Assembly: GCF_004354915.1 (NCBI RefSeq)
Contig: NZ_SMSI01000001.1
Span: forward strand, 806,001-870,000
Reading direction: 5' to 3'
Length of the DNA stretch: 64,000 bases
DNA from: Pseudohoeflea suaedae
Lineage (GTDB): Bacteria > Pseudomonadota > Alphaproteobacteria > Rhizobiales > Rhizobiaceae
Each line of letters begins with the position of its first letter. Within the stretch, counting starts at the first letter, position 1. Positions 36,523-45,523 of this stretch are shown piece by piece. The notes beneath the pieces are model-generated. The model had not been told where the DNA came from. It did no database searches and saw only the letters and a program-made list of their open reading frames with translations. Made by a program: the position numbers and the translations under genes.

Positions 36523-37986
36523 ATGTCACTCACCTCCGCGATCAGAACGGCTCAGTCTGCCCTGTCGAATAATTCGACGCAGACATCCGTGGTTTCGCGC
36601 AACATTTCCAATGCAAACAACCCCGACTACAACCGGCGCAGCGCAATCCTGGCATCGACGACCTTCGGAGCGACGGTTGCCAACACCGAGCGTTCCCAGA
36701 ACCAGGTCCTGTTCAATCAGGGCCTGCAGGGGACGTCGGCCTCGATCGGTCAGGCGACGCTGCTCAGCGGTCTCGAGCGCCTGAAGTCCATATTCGGCGG
36801 CAATGATTACGAGACGTCGCCTGCATCGTTGATGGCGAGCTTCCGGGACACGCTTTCGACCTTCGCGGTGAAGCCGTCCGAGGCGACGCTTGCCGAATCC
36901 GTCATTGCGGATGCCAACCAGCTGGCACTCGGCCTGCAGCATGCATCCGCCGATGTGCAGCAGACCCGCAAGGACGCCGACAAGCAGATTGCAATCGACG
37001 TCGAGACCCTCAACACGCTTCTCGCGGACTTCAAGAAGGCCAACGACGCCGTCGTCGGTGGCACGCGCGCCGGGCGCGACGTCAATTCGGAACTCGACGA
37101 GCGCGACCGCATCCTCAAGCGTATCGTCGAGATCGTGCCGGTCGACATCAATATGCGCGACGCCAACGATATGGCGCTCTATACCGCCGGCGGACTCACG
37201 CTCTTCGAAACCAGCCCGCGTACCGTGACTTTCGCGCCGACGGGTGGGTTCGATGCAAACATAACCGGTAACGCGGTCTTTATCGACGGTCAGCCGCTCG
37301 AGGTCGGTTCCGGTGCCGCGACGAGCAGCCAGGGTACCCTTCAGGCGAACCTGCAGATCCGCGACGAATATGCGCCGGGACTTCAGCGTCAGCTCGACGA
37401 GATCGCGCGCGGCCTGATCATGGCTTTTGCGGAAAAGGACCAGTCGGCTGTCCCGACGCAGCCGGACATGCCGGGCCTGTTTACCTGGTCCGGCGGCACG
37501 ATGCTCACCTCGGGCACGTTGGAGCCGGGTGTCGCCGCGTCGATCAGGGTCAATCCGGCGCTGGTGACGGCGTCCGGCGGCAATCCGATGCTGTTGCGTG
37601 ACGGCGGTATCAACGGAGCCGCCTACGTCTCCAACCCGACGGGCGGCGCAGGCTATTCCGGTCTGCTCGACGGTTACGTCCAGGGTTTTGACAAGGACAT
37701 GACGTTCGACGGGGCTGCCGGACTGGGCAATACCATGACGCTCTCCGAGTTCGCGGCCGATTCCATCGGCTGGCTGGAGCAGAACCGCAGCGATGCGGCG
37801 GCCTCCTCGGAGACCAAGGATGCCTACGTCTACCGCACGCTGGAAGCCTATTCCAATCTTACCGGTGTCTCCCTCGATGAGGAGATGGCCATCCTTCTTG
37901 AACTCGAGCAGTCCTACAAGGCGTCCACGCGGATCATCTCCGCGGTCGATGAGATGCTGCAGGCATTGCTGGCAGCAGCCGGATAG
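36523..37986 (+). CDS. flgK: Hook-filament junction protein FlgK
   Basis: The 487-residue first hook-filament junction protein has N-terminal VVSRNISNANNPDYNRRSA, a conserved central region and the C-terminal helix SLDEEMAILLELEQSYKAST typical of FlgK. It links hook to filament with FlgL and is exported after the FlhB switch. It begins 37 bases after flgE and is followed by flgL after eight bases. Confidence 0.95.
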   Translation: MSLTSAIRTAQSALSNNSTQTSVVSRNISNANNPDYNRRSAILASTTFGATVANTERSQNQVLFNQGLQGTSASIGQATLLSGLERLKSIFGGNDYETSPASLMASFRDTLSTFAVKPSEATLAESVIADANQLALGLQHASADVQQTRKDADKQIAIDVETLNTLLADFKKANDAVVGGTRAGRDVNSELDERDRILKRIVEIVPVDINMRDANDMALYTAGGLTLFETSPRTVTFAPTGGFDANITGNAVFIDGQPLEVGSGAATSSQGTLQANLQIRDEYAPGLQRQLDEIARGLIMAFAEKDQSAVPTQPDMPGLFTWSGGTMLTSGTLEPGVAASIRVNPALVTASGGNPMLLRDGGINGAAYVSNPTGGAGYSGLLDGYVQGFDKDMTFDGAAGLGNTMTLSEFAADSIGWLEQNRSDAAASSETKDAYVYRTLEAYSNLTGVSLDEEMAILLELEQSYKASTRIISAVDEMLQALLAAAG

Positions 37987-37994
37987 GATTTGAG

Positions 37995-39047
37995 ATGAAG
38001 ACGAGTTTCGTATCGACCCTTGCAGCCCAAAACGCCATGCGGCTGACGATCCAGCGCAGTCAGGTCGAAATCCAGAACCTTCAGAAGGAAGTCGTTACCG
38101 GCCGCTATGCGGATCTCGGCGAGGCGCTCGGCGCTTCGGCCTCCCGCAGCGTCACGCTCAACCGTGATGTCTACCGGCTCGAGACGATCCGCGATTCGAA
38201 TTCGCTCGTCACCCAGCGACTGACATCGACCCAGCTTGCGCTGACTGAAATGTCGAGCCAGGCGCAGGATCTTCTGGAAGCATTCATTTCCGTCAACAGT
38301 TCCGATGACGCCAACCGCCTGGCGGTCGCAAAGCAGTCGATCACCACGGCGCTCTCGACCTTTACCAGTGCTGCCAACACGTCGTCGAACGGCGAATATC
38401 TCCTGGGCGGGATCAACACCGATACCGTGCCGCTGGCCGACTACCAGGCTGCCGGATCTGCCGCCAAGACGACATTCGACAATGCCTTCGTCACCTATTT
38501 CGGCTTTACCCAGACCGACCCGGCTGCTTCCGGCATCACCGTGGCGCAGATGGACGATTTCATCTCCAATACGCTGGAGCCGATGTTTGACGGGGCGAAC
38601 TGGAATTCCGACTGGTCCTCGGCTTCCGACATCAACGTCTCCAGCCGGATCTCCCGGACCGAGGTGGTCGAGAGCAATACCAATGCCAATACCGAGGGTG
38701 TGCGCGCATTCGCGCTGGCCGCCGTTATCGGCCTCGAGCTTCTCTCTGCCCCGATTTCGGACGAGGTCCGCTCTGCCGTGAATTCACGAGCTATTCAGTA
38801 TGCTGGTGAAGCCGTCAACAAAATTGATTCGGTTCGCAGTAAACTGGGGATTTCGGAGAACCGTGTCACCAAGGCGAATGAAGCATTGGAAGCTCAGATA
38901 AAGATCTACAAGCTGCACGTTGCGGATCTGGAGGGTGTCGATGCCTACGAGGCCTCGACAAGAATGAAATCATTGCTGGCTCAGGTTGAAACGTCATATC
39001 AGCTTACTGCACGTATATCGCAGCTGAACTTGACCAACTTCCTGTAA
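37995..39047 (+). CDS. flgL: Hook-filament junction protein FlgL
   Basis: The 350-residue flagellin-like junction protein has an N-terminal coiled segment (RLTIQRSQVEIQNLQKEVVT) and a C-terminal flagellin-like helix (SSRMKSLL-type TRMKSLLAQVETSYQLTARI). Position after flgK and size agree with rhizobial FlgL. It would form the second junction zone beneath the filament. Confidence 0.92.
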   Translation: MKTSFVSTLAAQNAMRLTIQRSQVEIQNLQKEVVTGRYADLGEALGASASRSVTLNRDVYRLETIRDSNSLVTQRLTSTQLALTEMSSQAQDLLEAFISVNSSDDANRLAVAKQSITTALSTFTSAANTSSNGEYLLGGINTDTVPLADYQAAGSAAKTTFDNAFVTYFGFTQTDPAASGITVAQMDDFISNTLEPMFDGANWNSDWSSASDINVSSRISRTEVVESNTNANTEGVRAFALAAVIGLELLSAPISDEVRSAVNSRAIQYAGEAVNKIDSVRSKLGISENRVTKANEALEAQIKIYKLHVADLEGVDAYEASTRMKSLLAQVETSYQLTARISQLNLTNFL

Positions 39048-39098
39048 GGCTGAAAACCGGGGCATGAAAGCTTTCCGGAAACAATAGAGGGCAAGGGA

Positions 39099-39446
39099 AT
39101 GTACCAGTTCTCGTATGCGGATGTTCAAGAGGATGGCGTCGCCGAAGCGCGCGAGCGGGAGCGGGAAGCGATCACGCATTCCATCAACCTGCTTCGCCTG
39201 GCGATGAAGAAGGGCCGTCAAACCCGCGAGTGCATCGATGCGATACACTTCACAAGCCGCCTCTGGGTTCGCTTTGTCGAGGATCTGGCTTCGCCCGAAA
39301 ACGAGCTGCAGGACGAGCTGAGGGCCAATCTCATCTCGATCGGTATCTGGATCATCAAGGAAACCGAGAAGATCCGCCACGGCGAATCCGACAATTTCCA
39401 GGGTGTCATCGACATCTCCACCATCATCAAGGAGGGGCTGAAATGA
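39099..39446 (+). CDS. flaF: Flagellin synthesis regulator FlaF
   Basis: The 115-residue FlaF-family protein ([40 protein letters not shown]) is known in alphaproteobacteria for flagellin export/translation control, acting with FlbT. It has AGGGCAAGGG before the start. Its stop overlaps the flbT ATG by four bases. Confidence 0.93.
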   Translation: MYQFSYADVQEDGVAEAREREREAITHSINLLRLAMKKGRQTRECIDAIHFTSRLWVRFVEDLASPENELQDELRANLISIGIWIIKETEKIRHGESDNFQGVIDISTIIKEGLK

Positions 39447-39892
39447 AAAGCTCGCTGCGTATTTCCCTCAAGGCCGGCGAACGGATTTTCATCAATGGCG
39501 CCGTCCTTCGCGTCGATCGCAAAGTGGCGCTCGAGTTCCTCAACGACGTGACCTTCCTGCTCGAGAACCATGTTCTCCAGCCTGAGGATGCCAAAACGCC
39601 GCTTCGCCAGCTCTATTTCATCGTCCAGATGATGCTGATCAATCCGGAAGGGGCCGAGCAGGCCATGGGCATGTTCCGCAAGTCGGTCGTCATGCTGCTG
39701 ACCTGCTTCAAGGACGATGAAGTTCTCGCAGAGCTCAAGCACATCGACGGCATGGTGACACAGGGCCGTGCTTTCGAGGCGCTCAAGGCAATCCGCGCGC
39801 TGTACCCGATCGAGGAACAGATCCTGAATTCTCCGGCCATGCCGGCAGCTACGCTGGAACAGATCCGCAAGGAGTTGGCACCATGGACGTAA
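39443..39892 (+). CDS. flbT: Flagellin mRNA regulator FlbT
   Basis: FlbT in Caulobacter binds the 5' leader of flagellin mRNA and promotes its decay until hook completion. In this 149-residue protein the family start [20 protein letters not shown] and the helical middle ([20 protein letters not shown]) are clear. ATG 39443 overlaps the flaF stop and is preferred to a longer in-frame start within flaF. It overlaps the start of flgD by 10 bases. The leader hairpins at 23922, 25156, 26403 and possibly 27635 are candidate targets. Confidence 0.94.
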   Translation: MKSSLRISLKAGERIFINGAVLRVDRKVALEFLNDVTFLLENHVLQPEDAKTPLRQLYFIVQMMLINPEGAEQAMGMFRKSVVMLLTCFKDDEVLAELKHIDGMVTQGRAFEALKAIRALYPIEEQILNSPAMPAATLEQIRKELAPWT

Positions 39893-40275
39893 GCGCGGTT
39901 TCAAGCGCCACGGCGAGCGCCTCGTCCCAGGCATCGGCCAAGGCCACGATGGATTACGACACGTTCCTGAAGCTCCTCGTCGCCCAGATGAAGAACCAGG
40001 ATCCGACGGAACCGATGGATTCCACCGAACAGATCGCCCAGCTTGCGACCTTCTCGCAGGTGGAGCAGACCATCAAGACCAACGAAAACCTGGAAATGCT
40101 TCTTTTGAGCTCGACACTGAATCAGGCAGGCGCCATCATCGGGCGCACGCTTGAAAGCGCCGATGGCACGATCTCGGGTGTGGTAACATCTGTCCAGGTC
40201 TATTCGGACGGACTTGTCGCCACCCTCGAGGATGGGACCAAGGCCGTTGTCGGCGCGGGCATGACGATCCGCTGA
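39883..40275 (+). CDS. flgD: Hook-capping protein FlgD
   Basis: FlgD caps the growing hook. The 130-residue protein carries the N-terminal signature [20 protein letters not shown] and [20 protein letters not shown]. It lacks the long C-terminal fibronectin/Tudor region seen in enteric FlgD (about 230 residues), but short forms are usual in rhizobia. ATG 39883 lies within the end of flbT. Confidence 0.93.
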   Translation: MDVSAVSSATASASSQASAKATMDYDTFLKLLVAQMKNQDPTEPMDSTEQIAQLATFSQVEQTIKTNENLEMLLLSSTLNQAGAIIGRTLESADGTISGVVTSVQVYSDGLVATLEDGTKAVVGAGMTIR

Positions 40276-40302
40276 CAGGCCTTTGAGCCAAAGGATACTC
40301 AG

Positions 40303-40569
40303 ATGAACGAAGCTGACGCACTCGATATCGTCCAGACCGCAATCTGGACCGTTCTCGTTGCGTCAGGCCCGGCCGTTCTCGTCGCCATGGTCGTCGGTGT
40401 CGCCATCGCCTTCGTCCAGGCGCTGACCCAGGTTCAGGAAATCACCCTGACCTTCGTGCCGAAGATCGTCGCCATCCTGATCACCGTGGCGGTTTCGGCG
40501 CCCTTCGTCGGCGCCCAGATCTCGACATTCACCAATATCGTCTTCCAGCGCATCGAAAGCGGCTTCTAG
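40303..40569 (+). CDS. fliQ: Flagellar export-gate protein FliQ
   Basis: The 88-residue protein has two membrane helices (about 13-38 and 52-75), with VQALTQVQEITLTFVPKIVA between them, the hallmark of FliQ/SpaQ. It supports the FliP-FliR pore. It follows flgD by 27 bases and precedes the flhA leader. Confidence 0.95.
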   Translation: MNEADALDIVQTAIWTVLVASGPAVLVAMVVGVAIAFVQALTQVQEITLTFVPKIVAILITVAVSAPFVGAQISTFTNIVFQRIESGF

Positions 40570-40596
40570 CGCCGCTTGACGCCTGCCACCCTCGCG

Positions 40597-40616
40597 CAAG
40601 TTTCAGCTTCTATTTT
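40597..40616 (+). promoter_or_regulatory. Candidate class-II promoter of the flhA operon
   Basis: GCGCAAG (CAAG 40597-40600), TTTCAGCTTC spacer, TATTTT (40611-40616). The 17-base stretch GCGCAAGTTTCAGCTTC plus TA is identical to the fliF copy at 4997. Confidence 0.65.
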
Positions 40617-40633
40617 CACCGGCATGATCCCGG

Positions 40634-40651
40634 CCGTCCGCATGCGGACGG
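40634..40651. repeat. 18-base perfect palindrome in the flhA leader
   Basis: CCGTCCGCATGCGGACGG is a perfect inverted repeat without spacer, 18 bases after the candidate flhA -10 and 62 bases before the ATG. It could be an operator or, in RNA, a hairpin. Confidence 0.6.
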
Positions 40652-40713
40652 TACGGGTGTTGGCTGAACCGGGCCGCCATGAGGGCAGGCCGAAACGGTG
40701 GAGATGAAACGAC

Positions 40714-42801
40714 ATGGCCGAGACTCAGGCAGTGCCCCTTCCAAAGGCAGGCTTCCATGGCAAGGATCTCGGCTTCGCCTTCGGCATCGTCGTCATCCTG
40801 TCGGTTCTCTTCCTGCCGATCCCGACCTTCCTCATCGACGTCGGCCTGGCATTCTCCATTTCCTTCTCGGTTCTGATCCTGATGGTGGCCCTGTGGATCC
40901 GCAGGCCGCTCGACTTCTCGTCCTTCCCGACGATCCTGCTGATTGCCACGATGCTGCGGCTTTCGCTCAATATCGCCACCACGCGCGTGATCCTGTCGGA
41001 AGGCCACCTGGGCCCGGAGGCTGCGGGCAATGTCATCGGCGGCTTCTCGCAGATGGTCATGTCGGGTGACTTCGTCATCGGCCTCATCGTCTTCCTCATC
41101 CTGGTGACGGTCAATTTCATCGTGATCACCAAGGGTGCCACCCGCATCGCGGAAGTGGGCGCGCGCTTCACCCTCGATGCCATCCCCGGCAAGCAGATGG
41201 CGATCGACGCCGACCTGTCGGCGGGCCTGATCGACGAAAAGGATGCGCGCCATCGCCGGACCGAACTCGAGCAGGAAAGCTCCTTCTTCGGGTCCATGGA
41301 CGGTGCTTCGAAATTCGTCCGCGGGGACGCGATCGCCGGTCTCATCATCACCGGCATCAACATGTTCGGCGGCATCGTCATCGGCTATGCCCGCCACGAC
41401 ATGCAGGTTGGCGAGGCGGCCGACGCCTTCGTCCGGCTGTCGGTCGGCGACGGCCTGGTCTCGCAGATTCCGGCGCTGATCGTGTCGCTTGCCGCAGGTC
41501 TTCTGGTCTCGCGCGGCGGTCAGCTCGGCTCGACCGACGAAGCCGTCATCGATCAGCTCGGCGCCTATCCGCGCGCGCTCTTCGCTGCGTCCGGCCTGCT
41601 TGCCGTGCTTGCCCTTATGCCGGGTCTGCCCTTCATTCCGTTTGCCGCGCTTGCGGGTGGTCTGGCGTTTGCGAGCTGGATCATTCCTCGCCGTCGCGAT
41701 GCCGCGGCGCGTGCCGAGGCGCAGGAAGTGCATCGGGCCGAGCAGGAACAGAAGAGCAAGGAAAAGGATTCCGTCAAATCGATCCTGAAAACGGCCGAGA
41801 TCGAACTCGTGCTCGGCAAGCAGGTCGCAGCCCGCCTCCTCGGAAGCCACGAGGAACTCGCTTTCCGTGTCTCCAAGATGCGCAAGAAATTCGCCTCGCA
41901 ATACGGTTTCGTCGTTCCCGAGATCAAGGTCACCGACGACTTCGGCGTCAAGGACAAGAGCTACCATATCCGTATTCACGGCACGACGATCGCGGCAAAC
42001 GAATTGCGCGTCGGCGACGTGATGGTCGTTCTCGCAGGCAAGCGGCGGCCGAGCCTTCCGGGCGACGAGCTGCGCGAACCGGCTTTCGGCCTTCCGGCCA
42101 TGTCGCTGCCCGAATCCTTCGCCGACGATCTCAAGCGCGAGGGCTTCCAGCCGATCGACAATGTCTCGGTGGTCCTCACCCACCTGAGCGAGGTGATCCG
42201 CAACAACCTCCCGCAGCTTCTTTCCTACAAGGACATGAAGGTGCTCATCGATCGTCTCGATACCGAATACCGCAAGCTCGCCGACGAAATCTGCACCTCG
42301 CACATGACCTATTCCGGTTTCCAGGCCGTGCTGAAGCTGCTGCTGGCCGAGCGCGTCTCGATCCGCAACCTTCACCTCATTCTCGAAGCCGTGGCCGAAC
42401 TGGCGCCCCACGTCCGCAAGACCGAGGCCATCGTCGAGCATGTGCGCATCCGGATGTCGCAGCAGATATGTGGCGACATCGCCCGCAACGGCGTGCTAAA
42501 TGTCGTTCGGCTGGGCAGCAAGTGGGATCTGGCGTTCCATCAGGCGCTCAAGCGCGATCCGAAGGGCGAGATCGTCGAGTTCGACATCGATCCGCGCCAG
42601 CTCGAGGAGTTCACCGAGCAGGCGACCGAGGTTATCCGTGGACACATGGACAAGGGGCAGCCCTTCGTACTTGTCACCGCGCCCGATGCGCGCCCTTATG
42701 TACGCATGATCATCGAGCGCATATTCGCCACGTTGCCGGTTCTCTCCCATGTCGAACTGGCCAAGGGCACCGAAATCAAGATCATCGGGTCTGTCGCGTG
42801 A
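40714..42801 (+). CDS. flhA: Flagellar export-gate protein FlhA
   Basis: The 695-residue membrane protein has eight or so N-terminal helices (about 25-330), including the FHIPEP-type region ([20 protein letters not shown]). The large cytoplasmic substrate-docking domain follows (about 360-695). It forms the nonameric export ring. Its stop overlaps fliR (GTGA). The gene has a CAAG-N10-TATTTT promoter about 98 bases upstream and a palindromic leader. Confidence 0.97.
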   Translation: MAETQAVPLPKAGFHGKDLGFAFGIVVILSVLFLPIPTFLIDVGLAFSISFSVLILMVALWIRRPLDFSSFPTILLIATMLRLSLNIATTRVILSEGHLGPEAAGNVIGGFSQMVMSGDFVIGLIVFLILVTVNFIVITKGATRIAEVGARFTLDAIPGKQMAIDADLSAGLIDEKDARHRRTELEQESSFFGSMDGASKFVRGDAIAGLIITGINMFGGIVIGYARHDMQVGEAADAFVRLSVGDGLVSQIPALIVSLAAGLLVSRGGQLGSTDEAVIDQLGAYPRALFAASGLLAVLALMPGLPFIPFAALAGGLAFASWIIPRRRDAAARAEAQEVHRAEQEQKSKEKDSVKSILKTAEIELVLGKQVAARLLGSHEELAFRVSKMRKKFASQYGFVVPEIKVTDDFGVKDKSYHIRIHGTTIAANELRVGDVMVVLAGKRRPSLPGDELREPAFGLPAMSLPESFADDLKREGFQPIDNVSVVLTHLSEVIRNNLPQLLSYKDMKVLIDRLDTEYRKLADEICTSHMTYSGFQAVLKLLLAERVSIRNLHLILEAVAELAPHVRKTEAIVEHVRIRMSQQICGDIARNGVLNVVRLGSKWDLAFHQALKRDPKGEIVEFDIDPRQLEEFTEQATEVIRGHMDKGQPFVLVTAPDARPYVRMIIERIFATLPVLSHVELAKGTEIKIIGSVA

Positions 42802-43556
42802 TAGAAGATCCGCAAGGATCGGTGCTCGCCGTCTTTGCGGCCTTCTGCCGGATCGGCGGCTGCATCATGGTTCTGCCCGGCTTTTCGAGCTTCCGCGTTC
42901 CGCTGCAGATCAGGCTGTTCCTCTCGCTCGCCGTCTCCATGGCGCTCACCCCGCTTCTCTGGGACACCATCTATCCCCGTGTCCAGAACCCGGGCTCGGA
43001 ATATCTCTACCTGATCGGATCGGAACTGATGATCGGCGTCGCCTTCGGCATGATCGCGCGCTACATCGTGCTCGGGCTGCAGTTTGCCGGCACGGCCATC
43101 CAGATGGTGATCGGCTTCAACACCTCGGGCGGCATGTCGGTGACGGAAAGCGAACAGGAGGGGCAGATGACCTCCCTGATCACCTTCACCGGCCTGCTCA
43201 TCCTCTTTCTCACCGATTTCCATCACATGGTCATCCGCGCCCTGATGGGATCCTACAGTTTCATGCCGATGGGCGACGGGTTTGCCCCCCGCATGGCGCT
43301 GGTGACGCTCACCGACACCCTGTCCTCCACCTTCATGGTCATGCTGCGGCTTGCCAGCCCCTTCATCATCTACGGCCTGGTGTTCAATCTGGCGATCGGC
43401 TTCGTCAACAAGCTTGCGCCGCAGATCCCGGTCTACTTCATCTCGATCCCGTTCATCCTGTTCGGCGGCATGCTTCTGTTCTATTTCGGGTCGATCGAGT
43501 TCTTCTCGCTGTTCGTCGATGCCTTCGCCACGCTCTTTACCGGTGGGGCGGGCTGA
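42798..43556 (+). CDS. fliR: Flagellar export-gate protein FliR
   Basis: The 252-residue protein has six hydrophobic segments and FliR motifs [20 protein letters not shown] and [20 protein letters not shown]. The start is GTG 42798, overlapping the flhA stop as GTGA; the long upstream in-frame extension runs antisense-like through flhA and is not real. It completes the pore with FliP. Confidence 0.95.
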   Translation: MIEDPQGSVLAVFAAFCRIGGCIMVLPGFSSFRVPLQIRLFLSLAVSMALTPLLWDTIYPRVQNPGSEYLYLIGSELMIGVAFGMIARYIVLGLQFAGTAIQMVIGFNTSGGMSVTESEQEGQMTSLITFTGLLILFLTDFHHMVIRALMGSYSFMPMGDGFAPRMALVTLTDTLSSTFMVMLRLASPFIIYGLVFNLAIGFVNKLAPQIPVYFISIPFILFGGMLLFYFGSIEFFSLFVDAFATLFTGGAG

Positions 43557-43960
43557 TGAGCGACAGTCGCGCCGACAAGCTCAAGCGCCTGGTCAGGGTC
43601 CAGCGTCAGCTGGAGCGGGTTGCGGAAATGGAACTCGGTATCATCCTGCGGGAGCGGGCGATCGTGGAGGACACCCGCTCCGCCATCGTTGACGCGATGG
43701 GCTCCCTGTCGCCGCTGCACCAGTCGATGTCGATACACTACTCGAAACGCTTTTCGGGCCTCGAGAACCGCGACCGGAGGCTGACCGGCATGCAGGCCAT
43801 GCAGGAAAAGCGCATCCTCATGGAAAAGACCAAGGCAGACAGGCTGGACGACCAGGCTCGCGACGCATCGCTTGTCGAGGAGCGCGCGGCAGAGGATGAC
43901 GGTCTTCTCGACCTTCTCGACTCGGCCCTGGCGGGAAAAGGCGGCTCAAGCCCAGCGTAA
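43556..43960 (+). CDS. FliJ-like coiled-coil export protein
   Basis: The 134-residue charged, helical protein (DKLKRLVRVQRQLERVAEME; KTKADRLDDQARDASLVEER) is encoded immediately after fliR, sharing an A between stop and ATG. Size, coiled-coil character and the lack of any other FliJ candidate in the cluster suggest FliJ, the stalk-like partner of FliI, but sequence similarity in this family is weak. Confidence 0.6.
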   Translation: MSDSRADKLKRLVRVQRQLERVAEMELGIILRERAIVEDTRSAIVDAMGSLSPLHQSMSIHYSKRFSGLENRDRRLTGMQAMQEKRILMEKTKADRLDDQARDASLVEERAAEDDGLLDLLDSALAGKGGSSPA

Positions 43961-43977
43961 GTTTCATCTGCGATTGT
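43958..43977 (+). promoter_or_regulatory. Candidate weak class-II promoter upstream of flgJ
   Basis: GCGTAAG (TAAG 43958-43961), ten bases starting TTTCA as in the fliF and flhA copies, then GATTGT (43972-43977). It spans the end of the fliJ-like gene and is 57 bases before flgJ. The match is relaxed (TAAG; GA instead of TA). Confidence 0.4.
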
Positions 43978-44033
43978 ACGGCAACAGGATGCGGAGGACC
44001 GCATCCGTTCTCGGGACCGTATTCGGAGGAAAC

Positions 44034-44606
44034 ATGGCGATTTCGGTGCCCAGCGACCTGGTTCTGGATGTGGTCAATGCGGCCAGTCCGGAAGCCGCGC
44101 GCAAGGCTGAGAACATGCTCGCCGCTGCCGCCGCCACGAAGGCACGGGCGAGCGCTGCGACCGACAGATTCACCACCGAGGTGGCCGATCTTCGTGGCGA
44201 CACGAGCGCGAGCCTCGTCGATCTGCGCTCACGGCTCGAAGCCGCGGCGAGCGAAGTCGAGGTGCCGGAAGCCTACCGCAAGTTCGAAGCCATGGTGCTC
44301 GGCAACTTCGTCCAGTCCATGCTGCCGTCGGACAATGAAGACGTCTACGGCAAAGGCACGGCCGGCGACATCTGGAAGGGCATGATGGCCGACAAGATCG
44401 GCCAGGTGATTTCCGAGGGCGGCGGCATCGGTATCGCCGAGCGGATGGCCAAGCAGGCAGCCAATCTCGTTGTGCCGGCCGGAGCGCTTTCCGAATCCGT
44501 TGTTAACAAAACGGCAAACCTGGTCAGCGAAGTGCAGATGACAATTCTGGACGACGTGACCGGTATCGGTGATCATGCCAAGGATAAGGGAGGCAAGGTC
44601 CTATGA
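44034..44606 (+). CDS. flgJ: Rod-capping protein FlgJ (rod-binding domain only)
   Basis: The 190-residue protein contains the FlgJ N-terminal rod-binding domain (PEAYRKFEAMVLGNFVQSML, then MADKIGQVISEGGGIGIAER). It lacks the muramidase domain of enteric FlgJ, which here is a separate gene at 33661. ATG 44034 follows GGAGGA by three bases; a promoter-like TAAG-N10-GATTGT lies 57 bases upstream. Its stop overlaps the next gene. Confidence 0.85.
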   Translation: MAISVPSDLVLDVVNAASPEAARKAENMLAAAAATKARASAATDRFTTEVADLRGDTSASLVDLRSRLEAAASEVEVPEAYRKFEAMVLGNFVQSMLPSDNEDVYGKGTAGDIWKGMMADKIGQVISEGGGIGIAERMAKQAANLVVPAGALSESVVNKTANLVSEVQMTILDDVTGIGDHAKDKGGKVL

Positions 44607-44983
44607 GCCTTTCACATGGACATGGCGCGCGTGAGCATTCGCTGGGCGGCCTGCTCGGTCGCCTCGAAGCAGTGCTCGACGAGGAAAACACCAAGCTCGG
44701 CAAGGACAAGACTTTCGACCTGAGCCGGACGAACGCGATCAAGAGCCGCTGTCTGTACGAGATGTCGGTCCTGATGCGCGATAGCGGAACCCGCAGGATC
44801 GGCAAGGAAGCCGAAGCTCAGCTCGGAGATATCCGCAAGAAGCTCGAGATCAACACGCTCAAGGTCAAGGCGCACATGGATGCGGTGCGCGAAGTCGCCG
44901 AAATGCTCAGGGACGTGGCCACAGAGGCGGAAGCCGACGGAACCTATTCCGCTGACGACTTCCTGGCCTACGACCTGTCATGA
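44603..44983 (+). CDS. FlgN-like flagellar export chaperone
   Basis: The 126-residue all-helical protein (GGLLGRLEAVLDEENTKLGK; LSRTNAIKSRCLYEMSVLMR; KLEINTLKVKAHMDAVREVA) has the pattern of FlgN, the chaperone for FlgK and FlgL. Its ATG overlaps the flgJ stop, and its stop overlaps the following gene. The family is inferred from helix pattern and context. Confidence 0.7.
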   Translation: MSLSHGHGAREHSLGGLLGRLEAVLDEENTKLGKDKTFDLSRTNAIKSRCLYEMSVLMRDSGTRRIGKEAEAQLGDIRKKLEINTLKVKAHMDAVREVAEMLRDVATEAEADGTYSADDFLAYDLS

Positions 44984-45507
44984 TCAAACTTTTCGGTGTC
45001 GGAATCTGGGTTTGTCTGGTGACCCTGGCATCGGTCTATTTCTCGGTGCAGGTGACCAATGAGGATCCCGTCACCGAGAAGGTCCCGGATTTCCTCGGTG
45101 GTCTGGAAACCGTGCGTGGCGACATCATTTCCGTTCCGATACTCGGCAAGGACGGCGTGGAAGGCTACTTCCTGACGCGCCTGGCCTTCACGGTCGACGG
45201 TGGGTATCTCGACCGGCTCACCATTCCGGCCGACCAGCTTGTCACCGATGCGCTTTACACCGAACTGGTCGGCAACAAGGAAATCGATATCAACCACCTC
45301 GACCAGTTCGACATCGATGCCTTCAAGGAACACGTCAAGACCGCCATCAACGAGCGTATCGGTGAAGAGGTGTTCCACGACATCATCATCGACCAGATCG
45401 ATTTCCTGTCGAAGGCCGACATTCGCGCCAACAATCAGAGGGGCGAGCGGTCGATGTCCAAGTCCCAGCAGCGCGTCGGCGAGACAGGCCCTGACGCAGG
45501 CCACTGA
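44980..45507 (+). CDS. FliL-like membrane-anchored protein ending the flagellar cluster
   Basis: This 175-residue protein has one N-terminal membrane helix (about 3-25, LFGVGIWVCLVTLASVYFSV) and a periplasmic domain (LGGLETVRGDIISVPILGKD; ERIGEEVFHDIIIDQIDFLS) whose end resembles FliL-type strands. I do not recognise it with certainty. Overlap with the FlgN-like gene places it in the flagellar regulon; a second FliL-type or stator accessory protein is a reasonable guess. Confidence 0.7.
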   Translation: MIKLFGVGIWVCLVTLASVYFSVQVTNEDPVTEKVPDFLGGLETVRGDIISVPILGKDGVEGYFLTRLAFTVDGGYLDRLTIPADQLVTDALYTELVGNKEIDINHLDQFDIDAFKEHVKTAINERIGEEVFHDIIIDQIDFLSKADIRANNQRGERSMSKSQQRVGETGPDAGH

Positions 45508-45523
45508 CAATCGGTCTGGGCGC

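Noticed and set aside
42468-42797. N-terminal extension of FliR into flhA
   Set aside because: The extended sequence is an out-of-frame shadow of flhA; the family N-terminus begins at GTG 42798.
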